A DNA stretch of 64,000 bases, taken from contig NZ_JADQBY010000006.1 of the NCBI RefSeq assembly GCF_016278385.1, positions 62,001-126,000 on the forward strand, in the 5' to 3' direction. Origin of the DNA: Methanolobus sp. Lineage in GTDB: Archaea > Halobacteriota > Methanosarcinia > Methanosarcinales > Methanosarcinaceae. Under the pieces are notes generated by a model. It saw only the letters and a list, made by a program, of their open reading frames with translations, ran no database searches and was not told the DNA's origin. Numbering within the stretch: the stretch's first letter is position 1; each line of letters starts with the position of its first letter. The translations under genes and the position numbers were made by a program. Shown here in pieces: positions 36,002-44,792 of the stretch.

Positions 36002-36028
36002 TATATACAATAAGATAGTTTGTATATA
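36002..36028 (+). promoter_or_regulatory. Perfect 9-bp inverted repeat with TATA character
   Basis: TATATACAA (36002-36010) and TTGTATATA (36020-36028) are exact reverse complements separated by nine bases. The left arm is TATA-like and about 25 bases before the start of the 36029 stem-loop. It could be an operator over a promoter. Confidence 0.45.
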
Positions 36029-36111
36029 TGCGAACGGGGATTACTTCTCTAATGTACCACCAATCCTATCCAACCACCAACCAACCAATAAATTCTATTA
36101 CCCGTTCGCAT
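36029..36111 (+). ncRNA. Candidate small RNA closed by a perfect terminal stem
   Basis: TGCGAACGGG (36029-36038) and CCCGTTCGCA (36101-36110) pair perfectly; A36028-T36111 extends the stem to 11 bp. The enclosed 62 bases are unstructured and carry a C/A-rich run with repeated CCAACCACCAACCAACC. A TATA-like element lies about 25 bases upstream. No ORF is visible. It matches no RNA class I know. Confidence 0.35.
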
Positions 36112-36172
36112 TACCATCCATAGCTTCTATTCTTAAAATATCTTTATAAACTCTGAAGACTATGGTATTTTC

Positions 36173-36844
36173 ATGAAGTTCGATCTTCACGTCCATTCCT
36201 GTTATTCAAAAGATAGCAATGCCAGTCTTGATGATATTCTTGAGCACGCAGCCCGAAATGGTCTTGATGGTTTTGCCATATGTGACCATGACCGGATAGA
36301 AGGTGGAATTGCCTGTTCCAGGAGGGCACAGGAGATCGGCTCAGATATGATAGTCATACCTGGCGTGGAAGTTAGTTCTTCCAAAGGCCATGTGCTTGTT
36401 CTTGGTGTTCGTGAACTCATAGAGCCAGGGCTTAGCCCCGAAGAAACGATTGAAAGAGCACGTCAGCAGGGTGCTGTGGTAATAATCCCTCATCCCTTCA
36501 AGATGACATCTCATGGCATTGGCTACATTGAAGGACTGGATGCCGATGCGATCGAGGTATTGAACTCCCGCTGTGTGACCGATGGTCCTAACAACAAGGC
36601 CAGAAAAGCTGCTCAGGAACTTGGATTTCCCATGGTAGGCGGTAGTGATTCACACGAAGCAGAGATGGTGGGGAGGTCATACACTGAGATCGATGCGCAG
36701 CTTCGAACAGTTGAAAGCGTGCTGGATGCCATACGTAAAGGTAATACTCGTCCCGGTGGTGGAAAAACTCCAATGTCATTTGTTGTTAAACAGATGTTCA
36801 TTGGTCATTTGAATAAACTTGGCAGGCGTCTTGGAATAAGATGA
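36173..36844 (+). CDS. PHP-domain metal-dependent phosphoesterase
   Basis: 223 residues. Metal ligands of the PHP fold are all visible: DLHVHSCYSKD (HxH), ICDHDRIEG, GVEVSS, IIPHPFK and GGSDSHEAE. Related proteins remove phosphate from small molecules such as nucleoside 3',5'-bisphosphates or histidinol phosphate. The C-terminal tail (FVVKQMFIGHLNKLGRRLG) is basic. Substrate cannot be told from context. Confidence 0.85.
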   Translation: MKFDLHVHSCYSKDSNASLDDILEHAARNGLDGFAICDHDRIEGGIACSRRAQEIGSDMIVIPGVEVSSSKGHVLVLGVRELIEPGLSPEETIERARQQGAVVIIPHPFKMTSHGIGYIEGLDADAIEVLNSRCVTDGPNNKARKAAQELGFPMVGGSDSHEAEMVGRSYTEIDAQLRTVESVLDAIRKGNTRPGGGKTPMSFVVKQMFIGHLNKLGRRLGIR

Positions 36845-36864
36845 CATATCTGATTTTGTCTGGA

Positions 36865-37569
36865 TTAGGTGTCTGCAAGAATTTTTAGTATATCTTCAGG
36901 CTTTTCCAGTACTTTAATGCCTTCAAGTTCCTTGATGATATCCACATTCCTCGCATCTATATCCCTTACTTTCAGTTCAACCGGCCCGCCTTTAATGGCA
37001 TTGAAATTGCAGAGTTCCTTGCATATTCCACATCCACTGCATTTCAGCAGGTCTATCTGGTCAGTAATTGCATCATTGGGACAGTTATCCCCGGGTGGAC
37101 AAGGGTCGCATTTCTGGCACAGTTCCCTGGCAATACCAAAGGGAAGTTCCGATATCACAACGCCTGCTATGTCAACAGGGACAACATAGACAGGAACACT
37201 TCCTTTTACAGCCTGAGCAACTGCATTGCTCACAAGTGAATCTGCTGTACCGTGTGCGATCTTGGATACAGTGTTGGAAGTGGCAGGTGTAACTATAAGG
37301 GCATCATATTTGTCAAGCAGGAAACGGCCTGTTTTTGGCCAGCTTTTGCCCTGCTGTGTTTCAAGAAAAATCTCTTCAAGATATTCTCCACAGGATATTG
37401 TTTCCAATTCTTTTTCAAGTCCATACATCCTGACAACCTCTTCGGCGGCGCTGGAAAGGAATGTATTCACTCTAATGTCGTGTTCACTTTTAATCTGTTT
37501 GAATACCTCAAAACTGGATGCAAGAAAATGACCAGCTCCGGTAATTCCCCATGCTATCGTTTTTGTCAT
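36865..37569 (-). CDS. dmrX: Dihydromethanopterin reductase (acceptor), DmrX-type iron-sulfur flavoprotein
   Basis: 234 residues. An N-terminal flavoprotein fold (WGITGAGHFL; ALIVTPATSNTVSKIAHG) is joined to a ferredoxin-like tail with two clusters: CQKCDPCPPGDNCPNDAI and CSGCGICKELCNFNAI. In Methanosarcina a protein of this build reduces dihydromethanopterin to the tetrahydro form, completing the C1 carrier. The first cluster's spacing is not the standard CxxCxxCxxxC. It is followed on the same strand by nothing but sits downstream of the DUF447/CitG/marker 9 genes. Confidence 0.8.
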   Translation of the reverse strand: MTKTIAWGITGAGHFLASSFEVFKQIKSEHDIRVNTFLSSAAEEVVRMYGLEKELETISCGEYLEEIFLETQQGKSWPKTGRFLLDKYDALIVTPATSNTVSKIAHGTADSLVSNAVAQAVKGSVPVYVVPVDIAGVVISELPFGIARELCQKCDPCPPGDNCPNDAITDQIDLLKCSGCGICKELCNFNAIKGGPVELKVRDIDARNVDIIKELEGIKVLEKPEDILKILADT

Positions 37570-37618
37570 AGGGAGAAAATAGGCTTTTTCTTATTAATAG
37601 TCTTTTGACCGGGAAGTA

Positions 37619-38206
37619 TCAGAGTAAACCATAAAGCAGTTTCATTGCTTCTTTTTCTTCGTCTCCGCCGCATTTGTCTACAATATCCCCGTAGGCCTTT
37701 ATGAGCTTAAGATATTTTTCTTCGCCTGTAAGCTGGTATCTGGTTGCATGTATGCAGGATTCGATAACTCCAAAAAGGCCTCTGTTAGGCGCTCTGATGA
37801 TGCATTTGTTTATGTGGACCTTCATGGGCACCAGTTCTGTTACAAGTGCATCTGAGGTCAGTTTTGTATTAGTACACTCAAAGGCAAGCCAGCACTGGGC
37901 ATTTTTTAGTGTGACAAAATTCCTGCCTTTAAAATTAACCGTTTCAAAATGAGAATCTTCCAGGTCTGTAAACGTAGAGCACACAAACATTGCAGGATCC
38001 CATACAACATTTGCAACGATCATCTTCTCGGAAAGCACATTACTGTAGGTTGTGGAACCCTTGAACAGACGCAGGAATAACTTACCTTTCCTCCGGATGA
38101 TACCCATGGGGGCAGCATTTGGTGTCCATCCATGGATGGTTGTCACTATAACTTCTGATATACCTTCATAAATGCCAAAATCATCAAGGTTTAAATTTTT
38201 AGACAT
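37619..38206 (-). CDS. DUF447 protein, flavin-reductase-like split barrel
   Basis: 195 residues. The segments IVTTIHGWTPNAAPMGIIRR, LRLFKGSTTYSNVL and VFVCSTFTDLE fit the FMN-binding split-barrel fold of DUF447. Homologues occur in methanogens and in methylotrophic bacteria, where their genes sit with those for the tetrahydromethanopterin pathway (from memory), so a role in that cofactor's synthesis is likely. The ATG overlaps the stop of the CitG-like gene (TAATG). Confidence 0.7.
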   Translation of the reverse strand: MSKNLNLDDFGIYEGISEVIVTTIHGWTPNAAPMGIIRRKGKLFLRLFKGSTTYSNVLSEKMIVANVVWDPAMFVCSTFTDLEDSHFETVNFKGRNFVTLKNAQCWLAFECTNTKLTSDALVTELVPMKVHINKCIIRAPNRGLFGVIESCIHATRYQLTGEEKYLKLIKAYGDIVDKCGGDEEKEAMKLLYGLL

Positions 38207-39162
38207 TAGAATCTAACTCCTGCAAGCAATGAAATAAAGAGACCGGCAATTACTATGTCTGCCGTGGAACCCGGATTTATCTTCTTCTCAAGAAGCTCAC
38301 TATCCAGTTTCTTTATCATCGGTAATATAGTATCAAAGTTCTCATTGATTTTATATATTTCTTCAATTATTTTCTTTGCCCTGCCAGAGACATATAACGC
38401 CGTTTGCGCATTGTATTTTGTACTGATGAATGTGTCCTCATTCTCCGAAAGTATCTTCAGGAATGCATAGACTGTAACATCGTTGATATCAGCTCCGATC
38501 TTCGGGGCATGCAGCCCGTTCATGCCATCAATTATTGTTTCAGCACATCGGACACATCTCTTAAAACCTGTTACCCACTCATTGGCAATTATGTCATATC
38601 CCCTGGCAATATCCATGAGTTTGTAAAGGGTCATGTTTTTATCATTTAGTTCATCAATGGCGGTACTGTCACGCAAATCAAATTCATCTACAGGATTTAC
38701 TTTCACACCTGCCGCATCAAAACAACTGTAAAAATTAATCGAATCTTCCGTGTCAGTGTTTTTAACTATCCTGTATGCGCTTTCAACCAGTTGTTGGATA
38801 GTAAAAGTCTCATCTTCCTGGAATATCTCTCCTGCAGCCATTGCAAGAGGGATTAGTAGAATGAATGCTCCAAAATGGGTATTTCCTCCGTTTTGCCAGT
38901 TCACACTTTCTATTACAGCTTTTTTGATGAACTGCCCAACTCCTTTTTCGTGTGATGATGCCTCCTCCACAACGGGATATACGGAACTGGCTGATGTCAG
39001 AAAATGCTCATAGCGTGTATCAGCATAGTTATCATGCCTGTCAATATTGCCTGGTTTTGGAGATGCGGAAACCTCCATGCACATTGCAAGCTGTGCACAG
39101 CGTGCAATATAAGATGAGAGGGGGTAAATTCCCCTGCTTATTGTGTAAAGTGCATCATTCAT
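38206..39162 (-). CDS. Triphosphoribosyl-dephospho-CoA synthase (CitG)-like protein
   Basis: 318 residues, mainly helical. Conserved CitG features: EVSASPKPGNIDRHDNYADT near residue 30 and the hydrophilic segment with NTHFGAFILLIPLA around 105. True CitG makes the prosthetic group of citrate lyase, absent from methanogens, so the substrate must differ. A related gene accompanies DUF447 and the tetrahydromethanopterin genes of methylotrophs, and here DUF447 overlaps it, so pterin cofactor synthesis is the best guess. Confidence 0.7.
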   Translation of the reverse strand: MNDALYTISRGIYPLSSYIARCAQLAMCMEVSASPKPGNIDRHDNYADTRYEHFLTSASSVYPVVEEASSHEKGVGQFIKKAVIESVNWQNGGNTHFGAFILLIPLAMAAGEIFQEDETFTIQQLVESAYRIVKNTDTEDSINFYSCFDAAGVKVNPVDEFDLRDSTAIDELNDKNMTLYKLMDIARGYDIIANEWVTGFKRCVRCAETIIDGMNGLHAPKIGADINDVTVYAFLKILSENEDTFISTKYNAQTALYVSGRAKKIIEEIYKINENFDTILPMIKKLDSELLEKKINPGSTADIVIAGLFISLLAGVRF

Positions 39163-39167
39163 TTCTG

Positions 39168-40304
39168 TTAGCCATTGATTGGTTTTTTGGCATTGTCGAT
39201 AATATAGTCTGCAAGTTCTTTTTTAAGGCGCATGTACTCTGCATCCGAAACACCAAGTGTTTCCAGTACTCCATCCCTCAGATAACATGGTTTTGATATT
39301 TTACAGCACCACACAAGGCTTCCAAAGCACGTGCTATCGCCAAATTCAAGCATCGTATCTTTGGCATATTCCATTTTGACATCCGTAAATTCCTGTGCGC
39401 TGTACCCCAGCTTCTTGATGGTGTTGTGTACAGGGCATGGTTTTACTGGCAGACAGCAGAAAGCAAGTCCTCTTAGGTCACCTTCTCCTCTGCATACATG
39501 TTTTGGTGCATTGTACCATCCCATGTCTTTTTGTTGTGTTGATATATTGTTTACAAGCTGGCTGACAAGTGCAGAGTCTTCAAGAACTCCACGTGCAACG
39601 GAAACCATATCTGCCCCCCTTGAGAACATATCTTTTGCCATCTCGATGTCTGTTACTGAATTGTTGCATATCAGGAACATCCTTGTGGAGTCCCTTATGT
39701 TCTTTATGAGTTTCAGATCAGCACCTGCACCTTCCTGCATAGCATCAAGATGGAGTATGTCTGCGCCAGCAGACTCGATTTGCTGCACCAGCTCAATGTC
39801 ATCCACAACATTTGCACGTACTTTCACAGAGAGCACGACACCTGTTTCTTTTATGTGCTTGATCCAGTCACAGAGCTTAGCCAGATCCGTTAGTAGTGCC
39901 TGTCCTGCACCGATATCTATTATTTCCTTCTGCCTGCAATGAGCATCCAGTTCAAGGATAACACCTGCATCCTTTACGAGCTTTGCAGCTTCTATAAGGG
40001 GTTCTACTGTTGAGCTTCTCACATTGACAGCTACCACAGGTCCATTATTTACTGCCTTGATTTCGCTTTCAATAAGCTTCAAAGGTTCACTGGATTCAAA
40101 CTCTTCCCTGCCTCTTGCAACAATCTCTGATGCTGCTTTCTGTGTTGCAGCATCAAGGTTGTATCCTCCAAGTATTACAAGTCCGGCATCCTTTGCCTTT
40201 TCATTTGCAAAACGACTGTCGGTTATTCCTCCCATTGGGGCAAGCGCAATAGGGTTTCTAAAAGAAACATTTCCTATTTTAATATCAAAAAGATTATCAG
40301 ACAC
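39168..40304 (-). CDS. Methanogenesis marker 9: Dus/dihydroorotate-dehydrogenase-like barrel with Cys-rich tail
   Basis: 378 residues from GTG with GAGGT six bases ahead. Residues 1-270 form an FMN-binding TIM barrel (NPIALAPMGGITDSRFA, ILHLDAMQEGAG, FLICNNSVTDIEMAKDMFSR). The C-terminal 100 residues carry the methanogen-specific domain with HVCRGEGDLRGLAFCCLPVKPC, STCFGSLVWCCKISKPC. This domain occurs in methanogens generally; its role is unknown. The next gene starts six bases after its stop. Confidence 0.85.
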   Translation of the reverse strand: MSDNLFDIKIGNVSFRNPIALAPMGGITDSRFANEKAKDAGLVILGGYNLDAATQKAASEIVARGREEFESSEPLKLIESEIKAVNNGPVVAVNVRSSTVEPLIEAAKLVKDAGVILELDAHCRQKEIIDIGAGQALLTDLAKLCDWIKHIKETGVVLSVKVRANVVDDIELVQQIESAGADILHLDAMQEGAGADLKLIKNIRDSTRMFLICNNSVTDIEMAKDMFSRGADMVSVARGVLEDSALVSQLVNNISTQQKDMGWYNAPKHVCRGEGDLRGLAFCCLPVKPCPVHNTIKKLGYSAQEFTDVKMEYAKDTMLEFGDSTCFGSLVWCCKISKPCYLRDGVLETLGVSDAEYMRLKKELADYIIDNAKKPING

Positions 40305-40508
40305 GTTTTTACCTCGGGTAAATATTAATTTTAATTGTAATTTTCGAATTACTATTTATGTCGCTGTTTAATGATTGGTTCTATTATTAAAATTGTGGTG
40401 TAAATTGCGTTTTAGTACCCAACTGTTTATATAGTGCATACATGCGAACTATACAAAAGAATTTTAAAAAATAACAAGTAAATATATGTATTAAATAAAA
40501 AAATATAG

Positions 40509-41285
40509 GTGCTTAAAATGGTAAGAAATTATGAAAAACTGGTACTACAACACATCGATAGCATAGAGAACCCTATGCAGCAGGAAACGATTAAGAGATA
40601 TGTCAGATACTGCAAAGACCAGAATCAGAGTATAAGGACAATCTCAGGTAAGGTACACACTATCAAAGCGATAGGTGCTTACTATCGTGATAAAGCATTC
40701 GAGGACTTGACAAAAGATTATATTGAAGATTATATTGATTCCGATGCATTCAGGTGTAATAGTCAACCCGGACGAAATGAAATATCACAATCAACATTAG
40801 GATATTACGGAATCAATATTCGGTCATTTTTCAAGTGGGTTCACTTCCGGGGGGCTGCACAGATGAAAAAGAAGGGATTATACCCGGAATGTGTAGATTG
40901 GATGGAAATAAAACAGGTACAGAAAATAACAACACCTGACCAACTTTTCATATCAATATTATACGATACGAGTGGTCGTTTGGGGGAAATACCGGACCAA
41001 GGCCTGTGAGACTTTTCATGAGTGTTCCATATCTGAAGCAGTATATGCAGACTCTTGTACGAGGAAGGTATCTTATCAGGACAAAAAACGGTAGGATGTC
41101 TGACACCAGAGCACAGAGAATTGTAAAAGATGCTGCTAAAGCGATAGGTGTCTAACGCACCGTGTACCCTCATCTCTATAGGCACGGCGCAGCTACCCGT
41201 TTAGCAGGAAAACTTACTGAATCGCAACTCAAGCACTTTGCAGGATGGAAGCCTTTTATTTTCATTGAATATCCACAATGTGTTT
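40509..41285 (+). pseudogene. Decayed tyrosine recombinase/integrase
   Basis: The first 166 codons (40509-41009) encode the N-terminal SAM-like DNA-binding domain and reach the first catalytic Arg in DTSGRLGEIPD. The frame then shifts, missing about 70 residues, into RPVRLFMSVPYLKQYM and a stop at 41154, after which TVYPHLYRHGAATRLAGKLTE holds the HxxR box. The C-terminal region with the catalytic Tyr is absent. At least one deletion, one frameshift and one nonsense change make it inactive. It marks an old insertion. Confidence 0.8.
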
Positions 41286-41401
41286 AAAAAATTGTTTGTA
41301 ATATATTTAAATTCGTATATAAATACAAGTGGCAACATTATATATGAAAATATTGAAAGTTTTCAAATATATTGAAATGTATGGAAAAAAGTATTGAACA
41401 T

Positions 41402-41752
41402 TCACAATAGATGATAAATCAATGATATCAAGTACGATGTGTTCTGACCACATTCATCTATCATCTCAGGTCTGACACCCTTAACGCCTGAGACGTATTT
41501 GTTAAATTTGCCTGCAACACACTTGAATTGATTGAAATTAATGTACCTCTCTGCCTTTAGATGTGATGAACTCTTGTGCATCTTGGCAACGTCTACAACT
41601 ATCTGTTGCCCTGCAACCCTAGCATTGAAGTAATTGTCATCCTTCCTACGTTTTATGCCAACCGTCTTGAAATCATTGCCTTCTGGAATTAGTTGTTCCA
41701 ACAAGACCTTCCATGATTTTTCCATATCACTGAAATCTTTTGTTTCGTTCAT
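41402..41752 (-). CDS. Hypothetical protein of the island
   Basis: About 116 residues from MNETKDFSDMEKSW. Basic, with mixed alpha/beta composition (RRKDDNYFNARVAGQQIVVD, NFNQFKCVAGKFNKYVSG). I recognise no family. It follows a 49-codon ORF on the same strand by 27 bases and the decayed integrase on the other strand. A TTG two codons upstream is an alternative start. Confidence 0.5.
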   Translation of the reverse strand: MNETKDFSDMEKSWKVLLEQLIPEGNDFKTVGIKRRKDDNYFNARVAGQQIVVDVAKMHKSSSHLKAERYINFNQFKCVAGKFNKYVSGVKGVRPEMIDECGQNTSYLISLIYHLL

Positions 41753-41779
41753 AGTCAATTACTTATACGTCTTCGTCTT

Positions 41780-41929
41780 TTAAAGAGGTTCGCTATATTT
41801 CTTTTGATATTGCATTTTAGCAACCATCTTATCCAGATCTTTAATAAGATGCCTATTCCACAATATCTTTTCTCTATTGGCTTCTATTTTAATCCTCATA
41901 TTATCATAAACAATTTCTGTAAGCTCCAT
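41780..41929 (-). CDS. Small helical hypothetical protein (49 aa)
   Basis: MELTEIVYDNMRIKIEANRE and so on to KYSEPL; amphipathic, coiled-coil-like, no family known. It lies just upstream of the 41402-41752 gene and could be co-transcribed. A TATA-like run (TTTATATATACG) precedes the ATG closely. Too short to be certain. Confidence 0.35.
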   Translation of the reverse strand: MELTEIVYDNMRIKIEANREKILWNRHLIKDLDKMVAKMQYQKKYSEPL

Positions 41930-42109
41930 TTCCAGTGCAAACGTATATATAAAACTTTATAATAATTTTAATTCAAAGTCAATACTTTTAGTGTTGACTT
42001 GGGGTTCGAAGCGCATGAAGACTTTATCATATTACACAAATCAGTTCCGAGAAATGTGATAAACATCCATTTGAATAAGATTTAATACAGCCATGAACAA
42101 TTATTTGAT

Positions 42110-42838
42110 ATGCAAGTCATAACTTGGAATTGTTGTAGAGCTTTCAAAAAGAAGCATGTTCATCTTCTTTCACTTAATCCTGATTTATTAGTTATACTTG
42201 AATGCGAAAATCCTTACAAGATTAACACGAAATTTTATCATCAGTCTGTATGGGTCGGGGACAATGAAAACAAAGGGTTGGGAGTATTCAGCTTTAATAA
42301 CATCAATATTCAAATACATGAGTCGTATTGTGACAAATACAAGTATGCTGTTCCCGTCGTGGTCACCAATTCTGAGAACAAAAGAAGTGTAAACCTCATC
42401 GCCATCTGGTCACAAAATAACAAAGAAGAGCGAAACAGACGATATATTGGAGAGGTTTACAGTTCATTGGATTACTATGAAAACCTGCTTAAATCCCCTG
42501 TAATAATTGCAGGTGATTTCAATTGGAACATCAAGATGGATTATGATGCTGATGCTCCATTAAGAGGGACATTTGCAGATGTACGGGATTTGCTTGAACA
42601 GTACAACATTCATAGCATGTATCATTCTTACAACAATCTAGACTTTGGTGCTGAAAAAGAAGACCCTACGTTCTTTCTCACATTCAATGAACAGAAACCA
42701 TATCACACAGATTACATGTTTGCATCAGCAGACATAATCGATAAAATGAAATCGTTCTCTGTAGGTAAATATGCTGATTGGCGCCTTCTCAAGAGTGACC
42801 ATATGCCTCTGATAGTAGAATTTGCTGATATTATGTAG
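42110..42838 (+). CDS. Endonuclease/exonuclease/phosphatase family protein
   Basis: 242 residues with the complete EEP active site: ITWNCCRAF (Asn), LVILECEN (Glu), IIAGDFNWN (Asp, Asn), HTDYMFAS (Asp) and LLKSDHMPLIVEF (Asp-His). Such enzymes cut phosphodiester or phosphate ester bonds with Mg. No signal peptide, so it acts in the cytoplasm. It lies in the island beside the dead integrase, so it may be acquired; a defence or DNA-repair role is possible but not shown. Confidence 0.85.
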   Translation: MQVITWNCCRAFKKKHVHLLSLNPDLLVILECENPYKINTKFYHQSVWVGDNENKGLGVFSFNNINIQIHESYCDKYKYAVPVVVTNSENKRSVNLIAIWSQNNKEERNRRYIGEVYSSLDYYENLLKSPVIIAGDFNWNIKMDYDADAPLRGTFADVRDLLEQYNIHSMYHSYNNLDFGAEKEDPTFFLTFNEQKPYHTDYMFASADIIDKMKSFSVGKYADWRLLKSDHMPLIVEFADIM

Positions 42839-43060
42839 CTACTTGGTGCTTTCGGCAAACATTTCACGGATAAAACACTTCATTTTGATACTTGCAAATG
42901 TCAGTGTATCCAATGAAGTTAATGCGGATGTTCGGAATTGCTGACGATAGAGGTTTACTTTCTTATATGTTTCTTGTTCAAGTGGTAAGATCATTATTGG
43001 GTTTTTGAAACTGCAATAATATGCATATGCTTCAGGCAGAGTGAAAGCGAAGAGCTTCAA
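42839..43060 (-). CDS. Short hypothetical ORF, possibly a gene remnant
   Basis: 73 codons from TTG, ending one base after the EEP stop. It begins KLFAFTLPEAYAYYC and ends CFIREMFAESTK. No family recognised and no good ribosome site, so it may be a fragment of a larger gene. Confidence 0.25.
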   Translation of the reverse strand: MKLFAFTLPEAYAYYCSFKNPIMILPLEQETYKKVNLYRQQFRTSALTSLDTLTFASIKMKCFIREMFAESTK

Positions 43061-43310
43061 AAAAGGTATTTCATAAAGCTACTTCTATTTTGATGAATCT
43101 ATTCATTATCCTTCCTATATCAAAAGTAGTAACTTATTGGATAATATGTGAGGATACATTAATTAGAGCATAGGGTACTATTGTTGCTATCAATTCATGA
43201 TGTATTTCCAATGGTTAAAGCAGAAACACTAAAATTAATATACATTGCAGACATTAAATAAACTAAGTACTATAACTCTTTTTACGAAGTGATTTTATTA
43301 ATATAACGGT

Positions 43311-44591
43311 TTATGGTTGCAGATTTCCTCTCAATCTTTCAGCATGAAGTATACTTCTGATAGCAAATTGCAAAGCAGCTCTTCTCATACTGCAGTTCTG
43401 ATTCGTGCAGACATTGTGAACACTTGCGAAAGCCGTTGTCATTGTATATCTGAGTCTTTCCAGCACTTTTTCTTCTTTCCAGTAATCCTGATTCAGATTC
43501 TGAATCCACTCAAAGTAGCTTACAACAACTCCGCCGGCATTTGCCAGTATATCAGGTATCACCAGTACTCCCCTGTCTACCAGAGATCTACTAGCTTCCA
43601 GAGTTGTAGGTGCATTTGCCAGTTCCAGTATTACTTTTGCCTTTATATCTGCTGAATTATCCTTTCCAATCTGTTTTGAAAGGGCTGCAGGAATGAGGAT
43701 ACCACAATCAGATACCAATAATTCTTCGTTACTTATTTTGGTGGTATCCGGGAAGTCAAGTACAGAACCTGTCTGATGTTTGTGTTCGATAAGTTTTGGA
43801 ATATCAATTCCATTAACGTTGCGTATTCCTCCGCTGGAATCACTGACAGCACAGATGCGGTATCCTTTTTCATGAAGTATCTTTGCAGCATTCTTACCCA
43901 CATTCCTAAATCCCTGAATCGCCACACATGGAGATCCTACTTCCATTTCAATGGTCTGTAGTGCTTTTTCAAGTACAAAGATTCCTCCAAGTGCCGTGGA
44001 AATGGTCCTTACCTGACTGCCGCCCAGTTCAATCGGTTTGCCTGTAACTATTGCGGGTACATGTCTGCCCTTTATCCTTTCGAACTCATCCAATATCCAG
44101 ACCATGACATTTTCATCAGTATATGCATCCGGTGCCGGTATATCTTTGAAAGGTCCCATGATGTCCGATATCTCACGTATATAGGCTCTCGTTATACTTT
44201 CCAGTTCGCCTCTGCTTATCTTCTTCGTGTCAACGACGATACCACCCTTTGCTCCGCCAAAGGGTATGTTTACAAGTGCACATTTAAGTGCCATCAGAAA
44301 TGCTAGATTCTTAAGACCATCCAGTTCAAGTTTGGGATGATATCTGATTCCACCTTTTGTAGGTCCACGGGCATCGTTATATTGAACTCTGTGACCTACA
44401 AACATTTTTGTTTTTCCGGAATCCATGCGCACAGGGAAATGTACGGTGAAGGAACGTTTTGGCATGTCAAGCAGATCTATCTCTTCCGGAGATAATACAA
44501 GGGCCTCGTACACGTTCTCCAGCTCCATCATGCACAGATGACATGTATTCATACTATCAAAATGAATCCTTTCAATGTTGTTTGTTATCAC
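43311..44591 (-). CDS. gdhA: Glutamate dehydrogenase (Glu/Leu/Phe/Val family)
   Basis: 426 residues from GTG with AGGGGA ahead. Catalytic features: GGIRYHPKLELDGLKNLAFL, the lysine loop NIPFGGAKGGIVVD, and DIPAPDAYTDENVM. The C-terminal Rossmann domain has AIQGFRNVGKNAA, where the family's GFGNVG glycine is replaced by Arg. It interconverts glutamate and 2-oxoglutarate with ammonia if active. The preference for glutamate rather than another amino acid is inferred. Confidence 0.88.
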   Translation of the reverse strand: MITNNIERIHFDSMNTCHLCMMELENVYEALVLSPEEIDLLDMPKRSFTVHFPVRMDSGKTKMFVGHRVQYNDARGPTKGGIRYHPKLELDGLKNLAFLMALKCALVNIPFGGAKGGIVVDTKKISRGELESITRAYIREISDIMGPFKDIPAPDAYTDENVMVWILDEFERIKGRHVPAIVTGKPIELGGSQVRTISTALGGIFVLEKALQTIEMEVGSPCVAIQGFRNVGKNAAKILHEKGYRICAVSDSSGGIRNVNGIDIPKLIEHKHQTGSVLDFPDTTKISNEELLVSDCGILIPAALSKQIGKDNSADIKAKVILELANAPTTLEASRSLVDRGVLVIPDILANAGGVVVSYFEWIQNLNQDYWKEEKVLERLRYTMTTAFASVHNVCTNQNCSMRRAALQFAIRSILHAERLRGNLQP

Positions 44592-44792
44592 TATTATGTC
44601 CCCTGTAAAATTGTCTATTTAGTGTTTTTAAACTAATCTACTAAAAGATGTCGTAAAGATGGCTTGTTTTTGCAGGCTGTTATTCATGTATATTTTTATT
44701 TTCTCACAACTCAAAGACTATATACTATCAGCACAAACAGTTCAAATAACCATAGATTTTGCCTGTGGGAAACAACAAGTGGAGGTAGATTC

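Noticed and set aside
36060-36090. CRISPR-like array in the CCAACC repeats
   Set aside because: The repeats are only 4-6 bases long without spacers; there are no cas genes in the window.
38206-39162. Citrate lyase prosthetic group synthase
   Set aside because: No citrate lyase genes are present, and the neighbours point to methanogen cofactor metabolism.
42000-42012. tRNA T-arm (GGGGTTCGAAGC)
   Set aside because: The flanking sequence cannot form a cloverleaf or acceptor stem.
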